Positions 43,910 through 52,970 of a DNA stretch of 64,000 bases are shown here, piece by piece (position 1 is the first letter of the stretch; every line of letters begins with the position of its first letter). Where the stretch lies: positions 496,001 to 560,000 of the forward strand of contig NZ_JALPRP010000001.1 in the NCBI RefSeq assembly GCF_023195915.1. Reading direction: 5' to 3'. The position numbers were made by a program, and so were the translations under genes. The stretch is from Methanoculleus sp. 7T (GTDB lineage: Archaea; Halobacteriota; Methanomicrobia; Methanomicrobiales; Methanoculleaceae). Under the pieces are notes generated by a model. The model saw only the letters and a list, made by a program, of their open reading frames with translations, was not told where the DNA came from and ran no database searches.

Positions 43910-44621
43910 GATCGAGGTGAGCGCTGTCCTCCCGGTCTACAACGATCGAGAGGCGCTCATGACCGCCGTACCGCAGTCGCTTGAGGTGCTGGAAGCAATC
44001 GCACCCGGGAGTTTTGAGTTAATCGTCGCCGAGGACGGGAGCAGCGACGGGAGCGCCGAGTTTGTCGGGGAGTGGGAAGCAAGAGAACCCCGGGTGCGCC
44101 TGATGCATAGCGACGAGCGGCTCGGGCGGGGCCGGGCGCTCAACCGTGCATTTGCCGGAGCGAAGGGGTCCATCGTCTGCTACTACGATGTCGACCTCGC
44201 CACCGATATGCAGCACCTTGCGGAACTTATCGGCGCCGTCCGCGACGGCTATGATATCGTAACAGGCTCCCGCCTCCTCCCCAAAAGCGACATCACTCGG
44301 AGCGGCGGGCGGGAGATCGCAAGCCGCGGCTACAACATGCTGGTCAGGATGGTCCTCGGGAGCTCGCTCCACGACCACCAGTGTGGGTTCAAGGCATTCC
44401 GCCGTGACCGTCTCCTCGACCTGCTTCCGTCGGTCTCTGCGGACCACTGGTTCTGGGACACCGAGGTGCTGGTGCGGGCACAGAAGAGGGGATACCGGGT
44501 CCGAGAGTTCCCCGTCAGGTGGCGGCAAGGGCCGGGGACGACGGTGCGCAGAAAAGACGTCGTCGAGATGGGATCGGCGGTTATAGCCCTTTGGTGGCGG
44601 CTCCATGTGGAAAAAGGCTAG
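43902..44621 (+). CDS. Family 2 glycosyltransferase (dolichol-phosphate sugar synthase-like)
   Basis: A 239-residue GT-A enzyme: SAVLPVYNDREAL, the nucleotide-binding VAEDGSSDGSAEF, the DVD motif in CYYDVDLATDMQHL, and the acceptor-side HQCGFKAFRRDRLL and WFWDTEVLVRAQ. There are no membrane segments, as in DPM-synthase-type enzymes that load a sugar onto a polyprenyl phosphate at the cytoplasmic face. It overlaps its neighbours on both sides (8 and 17 bases), showing tight coupling to the flippase-like gene. Confidence 0.88.
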   Translation: MHEIEVSAVLPVYNDREALMTAVPQSLEVLEAIAPGSFELIVAEDGSSDGSAEFVGEWEAREPRVRLMHSDERLGRGRALNRAFAGAKGSIVCYYDVDLATDMQHLAELIGAVRDGYDIVTGSRLLPKSDITRSGGREIASRGYNMLVRMVLGSSLHDHQCGFKAFRRDRLLDLLPSVSADHWFWDTEVLVRAQKRGYRVREFPVRWRQGPGTTVRRKDVVEMGSAVIALWWRLHVEKG

Positions 44622-45585
44622 CGCGGTCGCCATCCCCACTCTGATCGCAGTCGGGATCATCGTCTATATGCTCTACCGCGTATGGGACGACCTCCTGATA
44701 ACGCTCGAGCACGCCGTAATACCCTTCCTCTTTGCGGCCATAGGGATATGCGCCGTAGCGTGGGTTCTCCGGGGGCTCCGGTACCGGTTCATCCTGCGCG
44801 GGCTCGACATCCATAAGAGCATCAAGTTCTCGACCGCCTGCATCTTCATCTCCCAGACGGCGAACCTCATCGTTCCCGCACGACTCGGCGATTTCGTGAG
44901 GATGCTCATCCTCAAGCACGAGGACGACGCCACCTACTCGCAGGGATTCTCATCCATCGTCGTCGAGCGTGTCTTCGACATCCTGATGATCGCGGTGCTC
45001 GGCGCCGTCGCCCTCCCGTTTATCCTGGCCGTCCTGAACGTTCCCGACTGGTTCACCACCGTCATTATCGTCCCGCTCGCCGCAGGAGGCATCTTCTTTG
45101 CCGTGCTCCTTGGGTCGGGCAGGATGAAGTCCGAGAACCGGATCGTCGTTGCCATCCAGAGAATGCTCGATGAGGTGAAGCAGGCCTCCCTCAATCCCAG
45201 GGCCCTCGCTACGCTCAGCGGATCCTCGCTCCTCATATGGCTCGTCGACATCTTGGTCTGCTTTGCGGTCGTCCTGATGTTCCAAGAACCGGTCCCGTTC
45301 GGCATCGTCGTCCTCGCGATCGTCATCGGCAACCTCGTCAAAGCGGTCCCGGTCACCCCAGGAGGGGTGGGGACCTATGAACTGGCGCTCGCGCTGACCT
45401 TCGGCCTTGCAGGGATGCCGGCGGCAACGGCGACGCTGATTGCGGTCATCGACCATCTGATCAAGAATATGGTCACGCTCGTCGGGGGCGTCGGGTCGAT
45501 CTACTACTTCGGCGACTGGTCGATGGACATCTTAAAGAAGGTCTTCAGCAAGGAGATCAAGAAGGAGGAGACGTTTGGCAGGTGA
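44605..45585 (+). CDS. UPF0104/lysylphosphatidylglycerol-synthase-like membrane protein
   Basis: A 326-residue membrane protein with about eight membrane segments. It matches the family of flippase-like proteins with the LPG synthase transmembrane domain: WVLRGLRYRFILRGLDI, the conserved ACIFISQTANLIVPARLGDFVRM, VVERVFDILMIAVLG and KAVPVTPGGVGTYELAL. In archaea such proteins are fused to, or sit beside, AglD-type glycosyltransferases, as here. It likely moves or modifies a lipid-linked sugar across the membrane. Confidence 0.86.
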   Translation: MWKKASAVAIPTLIAVGIIVYMLYRVWDDLLITLEHAVIPFLFAAIGICAVAWVLRGLRYRFILRGLDIHKSIKFSTACIFISQTANLIVPARLGDFVRMLILKHEDDATYSQGFSSIVVERVFDILMIAVLGAVALPFILAVLNVPDWFTTVIIVPLAAGGIFFAVLLGSGRMKSENRIVVAIQRMLDEVKQASLNPRALATLSGSSLLIWLVDILVCFAVVLMFQEPVPFGIVVLAIVIGNLVKAVPVTPGGVGTYELALALTFGLAGMPAATATLIAVIDHLIKNMVTLVGGVGSIYYFGDWSMDILKKVFSKEIKKEETFGR

Positions 45586-47575
45586 GTTCGTCCTCTCGGT
45601 CCTGCTCTGGCTCGCGGTCGTCAAGATGCTCCAACTCGGCACGTGGCCGGTGCTCGACCGCACCCTCGGCAGGCTCTCGGCCGCCGCCGCATACCCGGCA
45701 TCGGTCCTCCTCTTCACCTTGGCGTCTTGGTACTGCGGGCTTCTGGGCCTTCCGGTCTGGCTTGCCCTCCTGCCGTTCGTGGGTGCGATCGCCTATGCCG
45801 GGTCGCGGCGGTTCTACACGGTGGATCGCTTGCGTTCGACAATTCTCTGGGACCTCGCCTTCCTGATCCCCTTCCTCTTCATGCTCGAGGTGCGCTGGAT
45901 CAACCCGACCATCTCCTATGCCGAGAAGTTCATGGACCACGCGTTCCTTGCATCGATCATGCGCCAGCCGATCGTCCCGCCGCTCGATCCTTGGTATGCG
46001 GGCGGAACGCTGGACGTCTACTACTACATCGGCTACTGGATGAGCGGGGCGCTCGGCCTTGCGGCCGGCGTGCCTTCGACGGTGACGTTCAACCTCATCC
46101 TCCCGACCGTGCTCGGTCTCGCCGTCGTCTCGCTCTACGCCCTCGGGCATCTCCTCCTAGAACGTTACCGGTGGCTCCCGGTGCTCGTGCTCTTCATCCC
46201 CAACCCCTCTGCGGTCTATCACATCCTGATCGGCGATCCCTGGTCCGAGATCCTCTGGGCGAGCACACGCACGATCGCGAACACCATCAACGAGTACCCT
46301 CTCTTCTCGATGCTCTGGGGCGACGTACATCCGCACGTCATCGGCCTCTTTAACCAGACGTTCCTGCTCTTCCTCTTAGTCTTTGCCTACGCCCGGTGGG
46401 GGAGCCTCTCGACGCGGGGGCGAGCAATCCTCTGCGGGCTTGCCGCCCTCGCCCTCGGGTCGATGCCTGGGATCAACTCCTGGGACGTATTGGTCTATGC
46501 CCCGGTCACGCTGGTCTTCGGCTTCCTCATCTGGCGGCGCTACGGGAACTTTACTTGGGACAAAGAGAGGTCTTGGATGGTGCTTGCAGCCGTGCCGCCG
46601 CTTGCGATCCTAACCTACCTCCCGTTTTACCTGCAACTCAACAGCCCCGGCATCGGGGGGATCGGGATCGTCCCGACACCCTCGGAGCCGGCAGAGTTCC
46701 TGCTGGTCCACGGGTTCTTCCTCGCGGTGCTCATCGCCTACTGCATCCCGGATATCCGGCGGCGTCCCTACCTCCTGGCCGCTGCGGTTCCGTTCGTGCT
46801 CGCCGGTTACCCAGTCGCGGCCGTCGTCGCCGTCCCGCTGGTCTATCTCGTGGCACGGGGCCGGTTCTCGGCCGCCGATACGCTCGCCGTGCTCGGGCTC
46901 CTGATCATCCTCATGACCGAGATCATCTACCTCAAGGACAACATGGGGGAGACCTACTTCCGGATGAACACGGTCTTTAAGTTCTACCTCCCCGCCTGGA
47001 TCCTGATGGGGACGGCGAGCCTTGCCGTCATCGGGGACTGGCTCCGGAGCGCCGGGATCGGCCGGCGCATCCCGGCCCGGATAGAGCGCGTGCTGCCGGT
47101 CCTTGCCGCAGCGGCGCTCCTCGCCGCACCCTTCGCGATCAACATCGACTTCGGCTACGGGAGCCGTACCCTTGACGGGGCGGCCTACCTTCAGGCGTCG
47201 CATCCGGGAGATGCGGCGGCGATCGCGTTCCTCCGGGACCTCCCGGGCGACCATATCGTCATCGAGGCCGAAGGTGGAGACTACACCTACTACTCACGGG
47301 TATCGTCGTTCTCCGGCATCCCGACGATCATCGGAATGCCGTTCCACGAATACATGTGGCGCGGAGACGAGGGGCGTATAAGCGAGCGGAGCGCCGACGT
47401 GCAGGCGATCTACGAGCAGCCTTCACGGACCGTCGACCTTGCGCGGGCATACAATGCAACCCTTCTCTACGTGGGTGCCGAAGAGCGCGATCGCTACCGG
47501 GTCTCGATCCCGACGGAGGCGCTTAAACTCATCTACGACGCAGAGGGAGTCCGGATCTACCGGATCCCTACATAA
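45575..47575 (+). CDS. DUF2298 large membrane protein (YYY family)
   Basis: A 666-residue protein with about 14 membrane segments, read from the TTG at 45575, which follows AAGGAGGAG. The family hallmark GGTLDVYYYIGYWMSGAL (tyrosine-rich YYY motif) and the loop NTINEYPLFSMLWGDVHPHVIGL are clear. The C-terminal soluble part of about 120 residues contains IVIEAEGGDYTYYSRVSSFSG. These proteins are distantly related to oligosaccharyl- and mannosyl-transferases and are found in archaea and Chloroflexi. It closes the four-gene glycosylation cluster; its donor and acceptor are not known. Confidence 0.85.
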   Translation: MAGEFVLSVLLWLAVVKMLQLGTWPVLDRTLGRLSAAAAYPASVLLFTLASWYCGLLGLPVWLALLPFVGAIAYAGSRRFYTVDRLRSTILWDLAFLIPFLFMLEVRWINPTISYAEKFMDHAFLASIMRQPIVPPLDPWYAGGTLDVYYYIGYWMSGALGLAAGVPSTVTFNLILPTVLGLAVVSLYALGHLLLERYRWLPVLVLFIPNPSAVYHILIGDPWSEILWASTRTIANTINEYPLFSMLWGDVHPHVIGLFNQTFLLFLLVFAYARWGSLSTRGRAILCGLAALALGSMPGINSWDVLVYAPVTLVFGFLIWRRYGNFTWDKERSWMVLAAVPPLAILTYLPFYLQLNSPGIGGIGIVPTPSEPAEFLLVHGFFLAVLIAYCIPDIRRRPYLLAAAVPFVLAGYPVAAVVAVPLVYLVARGRFSAADTLAVLGLLIILMTEIIYLKDNMGETYFRMNTVFKFYLPAWILMGTASLAVIGDWLRSAGIGRRIPARIERVLPVLAAAALLAAPFAINIDFGYGSRTLDGAAYLQASHPGDAAAIAFLRDLPGDHIVIEAEGGDYTYYSRVSSFSGIPTIIGMPFHEYMWRGDEGRISERSADVQAIYEQPSRTVDLARAYNATLLYVGAEERDRYRVSIPTEALKLIYDAEGVRIYRIPT

Positions 47576-47652
47576 CACCGCGACCAGCCACGCTCATACA
47601 GGTAGGCGCGAAAATGACCGAACAACATCCCCCTAGAGCGGGGTCAAATGAC

Positions 47653-47663
47653 AAACCTTTATC
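47653..47663 (+). promoter_or_regulatory. TATA box of the L7Ae operon
   Basis: AAACCTTTATC lies about 100 bases before rpl7ae. GAGGTGAG just before the ATG at 47761 is its ribosome binding site. Confidence 0.45.
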
Positions 47664-47760
47664 ACTCCTCCTATTGACATAATAGAGCACATTCGATCAG
47701 CTACGCTACTGATGAATGATGACGGGGCAGTAGAAGACCTGCCCCCGAAAGAGGTGAGTT

Positions 47761-48129
47761 ATGGCAAAGGCATACGTAAAATTTGAGATTCCGGAAGAGA
47801 TCCAGAATAAGGCCCTTGAAGCCCTTGAGGTAGCAAGAGATACCGGCAAAGTGAAGAAAGGGTCCAACGAGGCGACAAAAGCAGTTGAGCGGAACATTGC
47901 CCAGCTGGTTCTCATCGGTTCGGACGTTGAGCCTGAAGAAATTGTAATGCATCTGCCGCAGCTCTGCGAAGAGAAGCAGATTCCTTTCGTCTACATCACG
48001 AAGCAGAACGATATCGGTTCCGCAAGCGGCCTTGAGGTCGGATCGGCAGCCGCCGCTATCGTCAAGCCCGGCAAGGCAAAGGAACTCGTCGAAGAGATCG
48101 CCAAGCAGATTGCAGCACTGAGAGAGTGA
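47761..48129 (+). CDS. rpl7ae: 50S ribosomal protein L7Ae
   Basis: A 122-residue RNA-binding protein of the L7Ae/L30e fold: [22 protein letters not shown], the kink-turn-binding [21 protein letters not shown], and [12 protein letters not shown]. In archaea it is part of the ribosome and also of box C/D, H/ACA and RNase P particles. It leads an operon with S28e, L24e and ndk, the standard archaeal order. Confidence 0.97.
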   Translation: MAKAYVKFEIPEEIQNKALEALEVARDTGKVKKGSNEATKAVERNIAQLVLIGSDVEPEEIVMHLPQLCEEKQIPFVYITKQNDIGSASGLEVGSAAAAIVKPGKAKELVEEIAKQIAALRE

Positions 48130-48139
48130 GGAGTAAACC

Positions 48140-48349
48140 ATGGCAAACGACGGAACGCCCGCAGAAGTTATTGAGGTCATCGGCATCACCGGCATGCATG
48201 GCGAAGCCCAGCAGGTGAAGTGCCGAGTCCTCGATGGCCCGAACAAGGGGCGGATCATCACCCGCAACACCGTGGGCCCCATTAGGGAGGGAGACATCCT
48301 CTCGCTGCTCGAGACCGAGCGTGAAGCCAAGAAACTCTCGAGGCGGTAA
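48140..48349 (+). CDS. rps28e: 30S ribosomal protein S28e
   Basis: A 69-residue protein with the conserved [42 protein letters not shown] and a basic C-terminus. Archaeal/eukaryotic-specific small-subunit protein. It starts ten bases after rpl7ae. Confidence 0.96.
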   Translation: MANDGTPAEVIEVIGITGMHGEAQQVKCRVLDGPNKGRIITRNTVGPIREGDILSLLETEREAKKLSRR

Positions 48350-48351
48350 TC

Positions 48352-48543
48352 ATGGTCGAGAGATACGTCTGCACTTTCTGCGGAGAGCCCCTGGAGCCCG
48401 GCACCGGCAAGATGTTCGTCAAGAGGGACGGGACCATATACTACTTCTGCAGCACCAAGTGCCAGAACAACTATAAACTCGGCCGTGTGCCACGCCGCGT
48501 CGAGTGGACTGCGGCCGGACGGAAGGCCCGCGGCAAAGAGTGA
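48352..48543 (+). CDS. rpl24e: 50S ribosomal protein L24e
   Basis: A 63-residue zinc-ribbon ribosomal protein. The four cysteines lie in [13 protein letters not shown] and [14 protein letters not shown]. It begins two bases after the S28e stop and precedes ndk by six bases. Confidence 0.96.
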   Translation: MVERYVCTFCGEPLEPGTGKMFVKRDGTIYYFCSTKCQNNYKLGRVPRRVEWTAAGRKARGKE

Positions 48544-48549
48544 TCCGGC

Positions 48550-48999
48550 ATGGATCGCACCTTTGTGATGGTCAAGCCCGACGGCGTCCAGCGCGGACTC
48601 GTCGGGGAGATCGTCTCCCGGTTCGAGGCGAAGGGACTCAAACTCGCAGGAGCGAAACTCGAGCTCCTCCCCGAGAAGCGGGTCGTCGAACAGTACCGGG
48701 AACACCTGGAGAAGCCCTTCTTCCCGGGCTTGAAGGCCTACATCATGAGCGGCCCCTGCTTCCTGATGGTCTGGGAAGGGAAGGGTGCAGTCGCGGTCGT
48801 CCGCAGGATGATCGGCGCCACAAATCCTGCAGAGGCTGCGCCAGGGTCCATCCGCGGCGACTTCGCTCTCGACATCGGACGGAACGTGATTCACGCATCC
48901 GACTCCCCCGAGAGTGCAGCCCGTGAGATCGGCATCCATTTCGCACCCGGCGAACTGGTCGAATACTCGAAGATCGACGAGCCCGTCCTCTACGAGTGA
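48550..48999 (+). CDS. ndk: Nucleoside diphosphate kinase
   Basis: A 149-residue enzyme. [26 protein letters not shown] is the N-terminal signature, and the phosphohistidine lies in [18 protein letters not shown]. It transfers phosphate from ATP to other nucleoside diphosphates. It ends the L7Ae operon; a U-run at 49037 follows. Confidence 0.97.
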   Translation: MDRTFVMVKPDGVQRGLVGEIVSRFEAKGLKLAGAKLELLPEKRVVEQYREHLEKPFFPGLKAYIMSGPCFLMVWEGKGAVAVVRRMIGATNPAEAAPGSIRGDFALDIGRNVIHASDSPESAAREIGIHFAPGELVEYSKIDEPVLYE

Positions 49000-49036
49000 A
49001 CGGCGGGGACCGCCCGATGCCGGCGGAAACCGATTC

Positions 49037-49043
49037 TTTTTTT
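49037..49043 (+). terminator. U-run terminator after ndk
   Basis: Seven T preceded by ATTC and followed by CTTC, about 38 bases past the ndk stop. Confidence 0.5.
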
Positions 49044-49285
49044 CTTCGGACATTGCGAGCGTCCGGCCGACGGAGTGCGTAATGTTTTGAGGGAGCGACT
49101 TCCAACACCACAAATCCGCCCCGACCAATAAGGACACATTTGCAGGGATGACCCCTAATCCTGCGCCGTCGAGGTCTGCCGGCCCGAGGGGGCTCCTCAA
49201 AGTAAGATTTTCGGAAAGATGAACTATTTATCCTGCCGGCAAACCACAAGTGCTAATATTGAACCTGCCGCATAATTGATCATCG

Positions 49286-49939
49286 ATGGTAGACCTTCTG
49301 AGTTTTGCGCTGCTGAGTTTCTCTTCGATCATCATCGTAGTGAACCCGCTCGCAGCCACCCTGATCTTCGTTTCCCTCACCGGCACGATGGACAGGGCAA
49401 CAAAACTCAAGGTCGCCCGCGACTCAAGCGAGTTCGCCCTGATCATCCTGTTAATCTTCACCATCGCAGGCGGTTGGATCCTGCAACTCTTCGGGATCTC
49501 TATCGAAGCGTTCCGCATCGCAGGCGGCCTCCTCCTCTTCGGCATCGGTATGGACATGGTCTATGCGAAGACGTCGCGGACGCAGATGACCGCAACCGAG
49601 AAGTACGAAGGTCAGGATGCAGACGATATCGCCGTCATGCCGCTTGCAATCCCGATGATCGCAGGGCCGGGAGCCATCACTTCAGCGATCGTACTGATGA
49701 ACGAGGCGATAGGGATGGGAATCGCCGCAATCGCCATCGTCCCGGTGGCCGCCGTGACCGCCATCGGGGTTACTTACTACATGATGCGGCACTCCGACGT
49801 CATCGTCCAGCGCATCGGCCAGCGCGAGTATCGCGCCGTCAACCGGCTGATGGGTATGCTCCTCATCGCGATCGCGGTCCAGTTCATTATTATCGGGCTT
49901 CGGACTGCGTTCCCCATCCTCACCGGAGGCCCCGCATGA
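49286..49939 (+). CDS. MarC-family membrane protein
   Basis: A 217-residue protein with six membrane segments. It has the MarC repeats SSIIIVVNPLAATLIFVSLT near the start and MPLAIPMIAGPGAITSAIVLM in the middle. MarC proteins are widespread; the name came from an antibiotic-resistance locus but transport function is unproven. A TATA-like AACTATTTATCC at 49221-49232 lies upstream. It overlaps the next small membrane gene by four bases. Confidence 0.9.
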   Translation: MVDLLSFALLSFSSIIIVVNPLAATLIFVSLTGTMDRATKLKVARDSSEFALIILLIFTIAGGWILQLFGISIEAFRIAGGLLLFGIGMDMVYAKTSRTQMTATEKYEGQDADDIAVMPLAIPMIAGPGAITSAIVLMNEAIGMGIAAIAIVPVAAVTAIGVTYYMMRHSDVIVQRIGQREYRAVNRLMGMLLIAIAVQFIIIGLRTAFPILTGGPA

Positions 49940-50142
49940 AACCCGACCTTATGCTTCCCGGGGCGATGTTGGTCGGCGGCTGCATCATCATAGGCGGGAT
50001 CCTCATCGGAGCCCTGACGTTCTCGGTCGAAGTCCCGTTCGCCCCGTATGTCATGATAGCGCTCGCCGTACTCGTCGTCCTCGGTGCCGTGGTGCTCGTT
50101 CTCTCCTGCCGGGACCAGGACAGAGAGCCGGCCCGACGATGA
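49936..50142 (+). CDS. Small membrane protein, unknown
   Basis: A 68-residue protein from the ATG at 49936, in a frame overlapping marC and the nitrilase gene by four bases each. It has two membrane segments (MLVGGCIIIGGILIGALTF and YVMIALAVLVVLGAVVLVL) and a short charged tail (CRDQDREPARR). Overlapping start/stop codons at both ends support that it is translated. It probably accompanies the MarC protein. I know no family. Confidence 0.65.
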   Translation: MKPDLMLPGAMLVGGCIIIGGILIGALTFSVEVPFAPYVMIALAVLVVLGAVVLVLSCRDQDREPARR

Positions 50143-50939
50143 CGAAGATAGCGCTCGCTCAGGTTACGGCGGAGGGCCGAGGCAGCCCTGCCGCGGCGCT
50201 TGAGACGGCCAGCCTGATGACAGAGGAGGCCGCCGCGGCGGGAGCGTCGCTCATCTGTTTTCCCGAGCAGTTCGTGACCGGATGGTCCCCGGAGATATCC
50301 CCGGAGTCCGGGGAGCCTCTAGACGGCCCGCTTACCGCCGCGTTCGGACGGATGGCGCAAGAGAGCGGGATCGCGGTTGTGGGGTCGATCGTCGAAGCGG
50401 GACAGGGGCGCCGCCCAAAAAACACCGCCGTAGTGCTCGACGCAGACGGCGAGATCATCGCCGCCTACGCTAAGATCCATCTCTTCTCTCCCGACGGGGA
50501 AGACTGCAACTACACGGCAGGCGACCGCATCGCAACCTTTACCGTCGACGGGACGACGTTCGGGCTTGCCGTCTGCTACGACCTCCGGTTCCCGGAGGTC
50601 TTCCGCATCTACGCACTCGCCGGGGCGGAGTGCGTATTGGTCCCGGCAGCTTGGCCTTGTCTCCGGATACGCCACTGGGAGACCTTGCTCCCTGCGCGGG
50701 CGCTCGAGAACCGGTTTTACGTGGCCGGAGTCAACACAGCAGGTGGGTCCGGCGGGGTCTACTGCGGGGGGTCGCTCGCCGCCGACCCCGACGGTGAGGT
50801 CATTGCCAAAGGCGGGTCCGGCGAAGAAGTCATCTTCGTCGACCTCGATCCGGCGGCGGTTCATGAGGCACAAAGGCGTCTCCCTTCACTTTCGGACCGC
50901 AGAAGTGACCTTTATCACAGACTGCTCTCCAATTTATAG
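50139..50939 (+). CDS. Carbon-nitrogen hydrolase (nitrilase superfamily)
   Basis: A 266-residue hydrolase with the Glu-Lys-Cys triad: E43 in CFPEQFVTG, K112 in YAKIHLFS and C146 in AVCYDLRFPE. GVNTAGGSGGVYCGGSL and the end of the alpha-beta-beta-alpha fold are present. It probably hydrolyses an omega-amide such as 2-oxoglutaramate or another small amide. It is coupled by a four-base overlap to the small membrane protein upstream; the substrate is not readable. Confidence 0.88.
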   Translation: MTKIALAQVTAEGRGSPAAALETASLMTEEAAAAGASLICFPEQFVTGWSPEISPESGEPLDGPLTAAFGRMAQESGIAVVGSIVEAGQGRRPKNTAVVLDADGEIIAAYAKIHLFSPDGEDCNYTAGDRIATFTVDGTTFGLAVCYDLRFPEVFRIYALAGAECVLVPAAWPCLRIRHWETLLPARALENRFYVAGVNTAGGSGGVYCGGSLAADPDGEVIAKGGSGEEVIFVDLDPAAVHEAQRRLPSLSDRRSDLYHRLLSNL

Positions 50940-50948
50940 AGATATTCC

Positions 50949-51692
50949 ATGCGGGGCGACCAGCACGTATATCTCAGTCTCACCACAGCCGGACTCCTCA
51001 TCGCTCCCTGGCTCCCCGCCCTCGACCCGGCCCTGATCGCCGTCCTCTTCTTCGGCGTCTTCGTAGGGTCGCTGGCACCGGACGCAGATGCCGTCGATGC
51101 GGCTATCTTCAACGGCCGGATCGGCGGGGTGAAAGGCAAGAGGGGACAGGTCTTAAACGGCCTTGCAGTGGTGCTCCCGGTCTTCGGCTACACCATCAGG
51201 TACCTCATCTACTACCCGCTCTCCCTCATATTCTCGCTCGTCCTCCGGAAGAGTTACCGGCACCGGCACCGGGGGCTGCTCCACTCGTTCGCGGGCGTCG
51301 GGCTGACCTCCCTGATCCTCTCCGGCTACTTGACCCTCATCTTCACCTGGCTTGGGGGGCCTTTCGCACTCATTCCCGCCTTTGGATGCGCATTCTTTGC
51401 GGGATGCGTCCTCCACCTCATAGAGGACACCTGCACCCCGGCCGGCGTCGCTTGGCTCTACCCCTTCTCCCGGCGGCGGGTGGCGGGCCGCGTCCGGACG
51501 CAGGGAGACCTTGAGGTGCGGCCGACGGCGTTCGCCATCATTCTCGCGCTGGCGGCCGCCGGAATGCTCGTCGCACAGTTCGCGACCTCCGCAACCCCAG
51601 AGGAACTCAAGCGGCTCGCACTCGGCGGCACGCTGGCTCTCTGGCTGATCTTCATGCTCGTCTGCCGCGTACGGCCGCAGAGGCACCGGTGA
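50949..51692 (+). CDS. YdjM-family membrane-bound metal-dependent hydrolase
   Basis: A 247-residue membrane protein. The metal-ligand motifs are QHVYLSLTTAG and FVGSLAPDADAVD near the N-terminus, YRHRHRGLLHSFAGVG in the middle, and CVLHLIEDTCTPAGVAWLYPFS. These His/Asp clusters at the ends of membrane segments are the YdjM (DUF457) pattern. Function is unknown, possibly phospholipid or membrane-related hydrolysis. It starts nine bases after the nitrilase gene. Confidence 0.85.
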   Translation: MRGDQHVYLSLTTAGLLIAPWLPALDPALIAVLFFGVFVGSLAPDADAVDAAIFNGRIGGVKGKRGQVLNGLAVVLPVFGYTIRYLIYYPLSLIFSLVLRKSYRHRHRGLLHSFAGVGLTSLILSGYLTLIFTWLGGPFALIPAFGCAFFAGCVLHLIEDTCTPAGVAWLYPFSRRRVAGRVRTQGDLEVRPTAFAIILALAAAGMLVAQFATSATPEELKRLALGGTLALWLIFMLVCRVRPQRHR

Positions 51693-51764
51693 TCGACCCC
51701 TGCCGTACCCGACTCCGATCCCCGATACCATATCTATACGTATCCGTGCGTTCAACGATTTTCT

Positions 51765-52970
51765 ATGTACCGTCTCGTCTGCGTTCATTGTGGTGCAACC
51801 TACACACCGGACCAGATCATCTATACGTGCAAACACTGCGGACACCTGCTGACCGTCGAATACGACCTGGACGGCATCGACGTCTCCCGGGACGAATGGG
51901 ACCGGCGCCCCCTCTCGGTCTGGCGCTACCGCGAACTCCTCCCGGTTCGGGGCGAACCGGTCTCCCTCCAGGAAGGAGGCACCCCGCTCTACCACCTAAA
52001 GAATATCGGCAAAGAACTGGGCCTTCCCGAACTCTACGCCAAGCATGAGGGGATGAACCCGACCGGCTCGTTCAAGGACAGAGGTATGACCGTCGGCGTC
52101 AGCATGGCCCGTCAGCTTGGAATGACGAGCGTCGCCTGCGCGAGCACCGGGAACACCTCGGCAAGCCTCGCGGCCTACGCGGCGAAGGCCGGCATCCCCT
52201 GCGTCGTCCTCCTGCCTGCAGGGAAGGTGGCCCTCGGCAAGGTCGCTCAGGCGCTGATGCACGGCGCAAGGGTCATCTCCATCCGCGGCAACTTTGATCG
52301 GGCGCTTGAGATGGTACACGAACTCTGCATCAGCCAGGGACTCTACCTCCTAAACTCGGTCAACCCCTACCGTCTGGAGGGACAGAAGACCATCGGGTTT
52401 GAGGTGATCGACCAACTCGGCGGCGAGGTGCCCGACCGAATGGTCCTTCCGGTCGGAAACGCAGGCAACATCTCGGCGGTCTACAAAGGGCTCCGGGAAC
52501 TCGAGGCTCTCGGGTTCATCGACCGGCTGCCGATGATGACCGGGATCCAGGCGGCCGGCTCACAGCCGCTCGTGAAGGCGATAGCACAGAACCTTGAGGA
52601 ACTGGTCCCTGAGACCGCACCCGAGACGGTTGCTACCGCTATCCGGATCGGCGCCCCGGTGAACGCAGAGAAAGCGCTCGTCGCCATCCGCGCGACCGGC
52701 GGGACGGCGGCGGCGGTGACCGACGACGAGATCCTTGCCATGCAGCGGGACCTTGCAAGAAAGGAAGGCATCGGGGTTGAGCCGGCATCCGCGGCCTCGG
52801 TCGCCGGGATACGGAAACTTGCCGAACTCGGCCTGATCGATAAGGATGAGCGGATCGTCTGTGTGGTGACCGGCCATCTCTTAAAAGACCCCGAAACTGT
52901 GGTACGACAATGCGAGCCTCCCCTCGAGATCGACGCGGACCTGCAATCGTTGCTCTCTGCCTTGCGCTGA
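51765..52970 (+). CDS. thrC: Threonine synthase
   Basis: A 401-residue PLP enzyme. The N-terminal zinc-ribbon has C6, C9, C22 and C25 (CVHCG, CKHCG). The PLP lysine is K104 in MNPTGSFKDRGM. ASTGNTSASLAAYA and the phosphate-binding LPVGNAGNISAV follow. It converts O-phosphohomoserine to threonine. Its 3' end overlaps the next gene by 61 bases, which is unusually long for an operon pair. Confidence 0.95.
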   Translation: MYRLVCVHCGATYTPDQIIYTCKHCGHLLTVEYDLDGIDVSRDEWDRRPLSVWRYRELLPVRGEPVSLQEGGTPLYHLKNIGKELGLPELYAKHEGMNPTGSFKDRGMTVGVSMARQLGMTSVACASTGNTSASLAAYAAKAGIPCVVLLPAGKVALGKVAQALMHGARVISIRGNFDRALEMVHELCISQGLYLLNSVNPYRLEGQKTIGFEVIDQLGGEVPDRMVLPVGNAGNISAVYKGLRELEALGFIDRLPMMTGIQAAGSQPLVKAIAQNLEELVPETAPETVATAIRIGAPVNAEKALVAIRATGGTAAAVTDDEILAMQRDLARKEGIGVEPASAASVAGIRKLAELGLIDKDERIVCVVTGHLLKDPETVVRQCEPPLEIDADLQSLLSALR

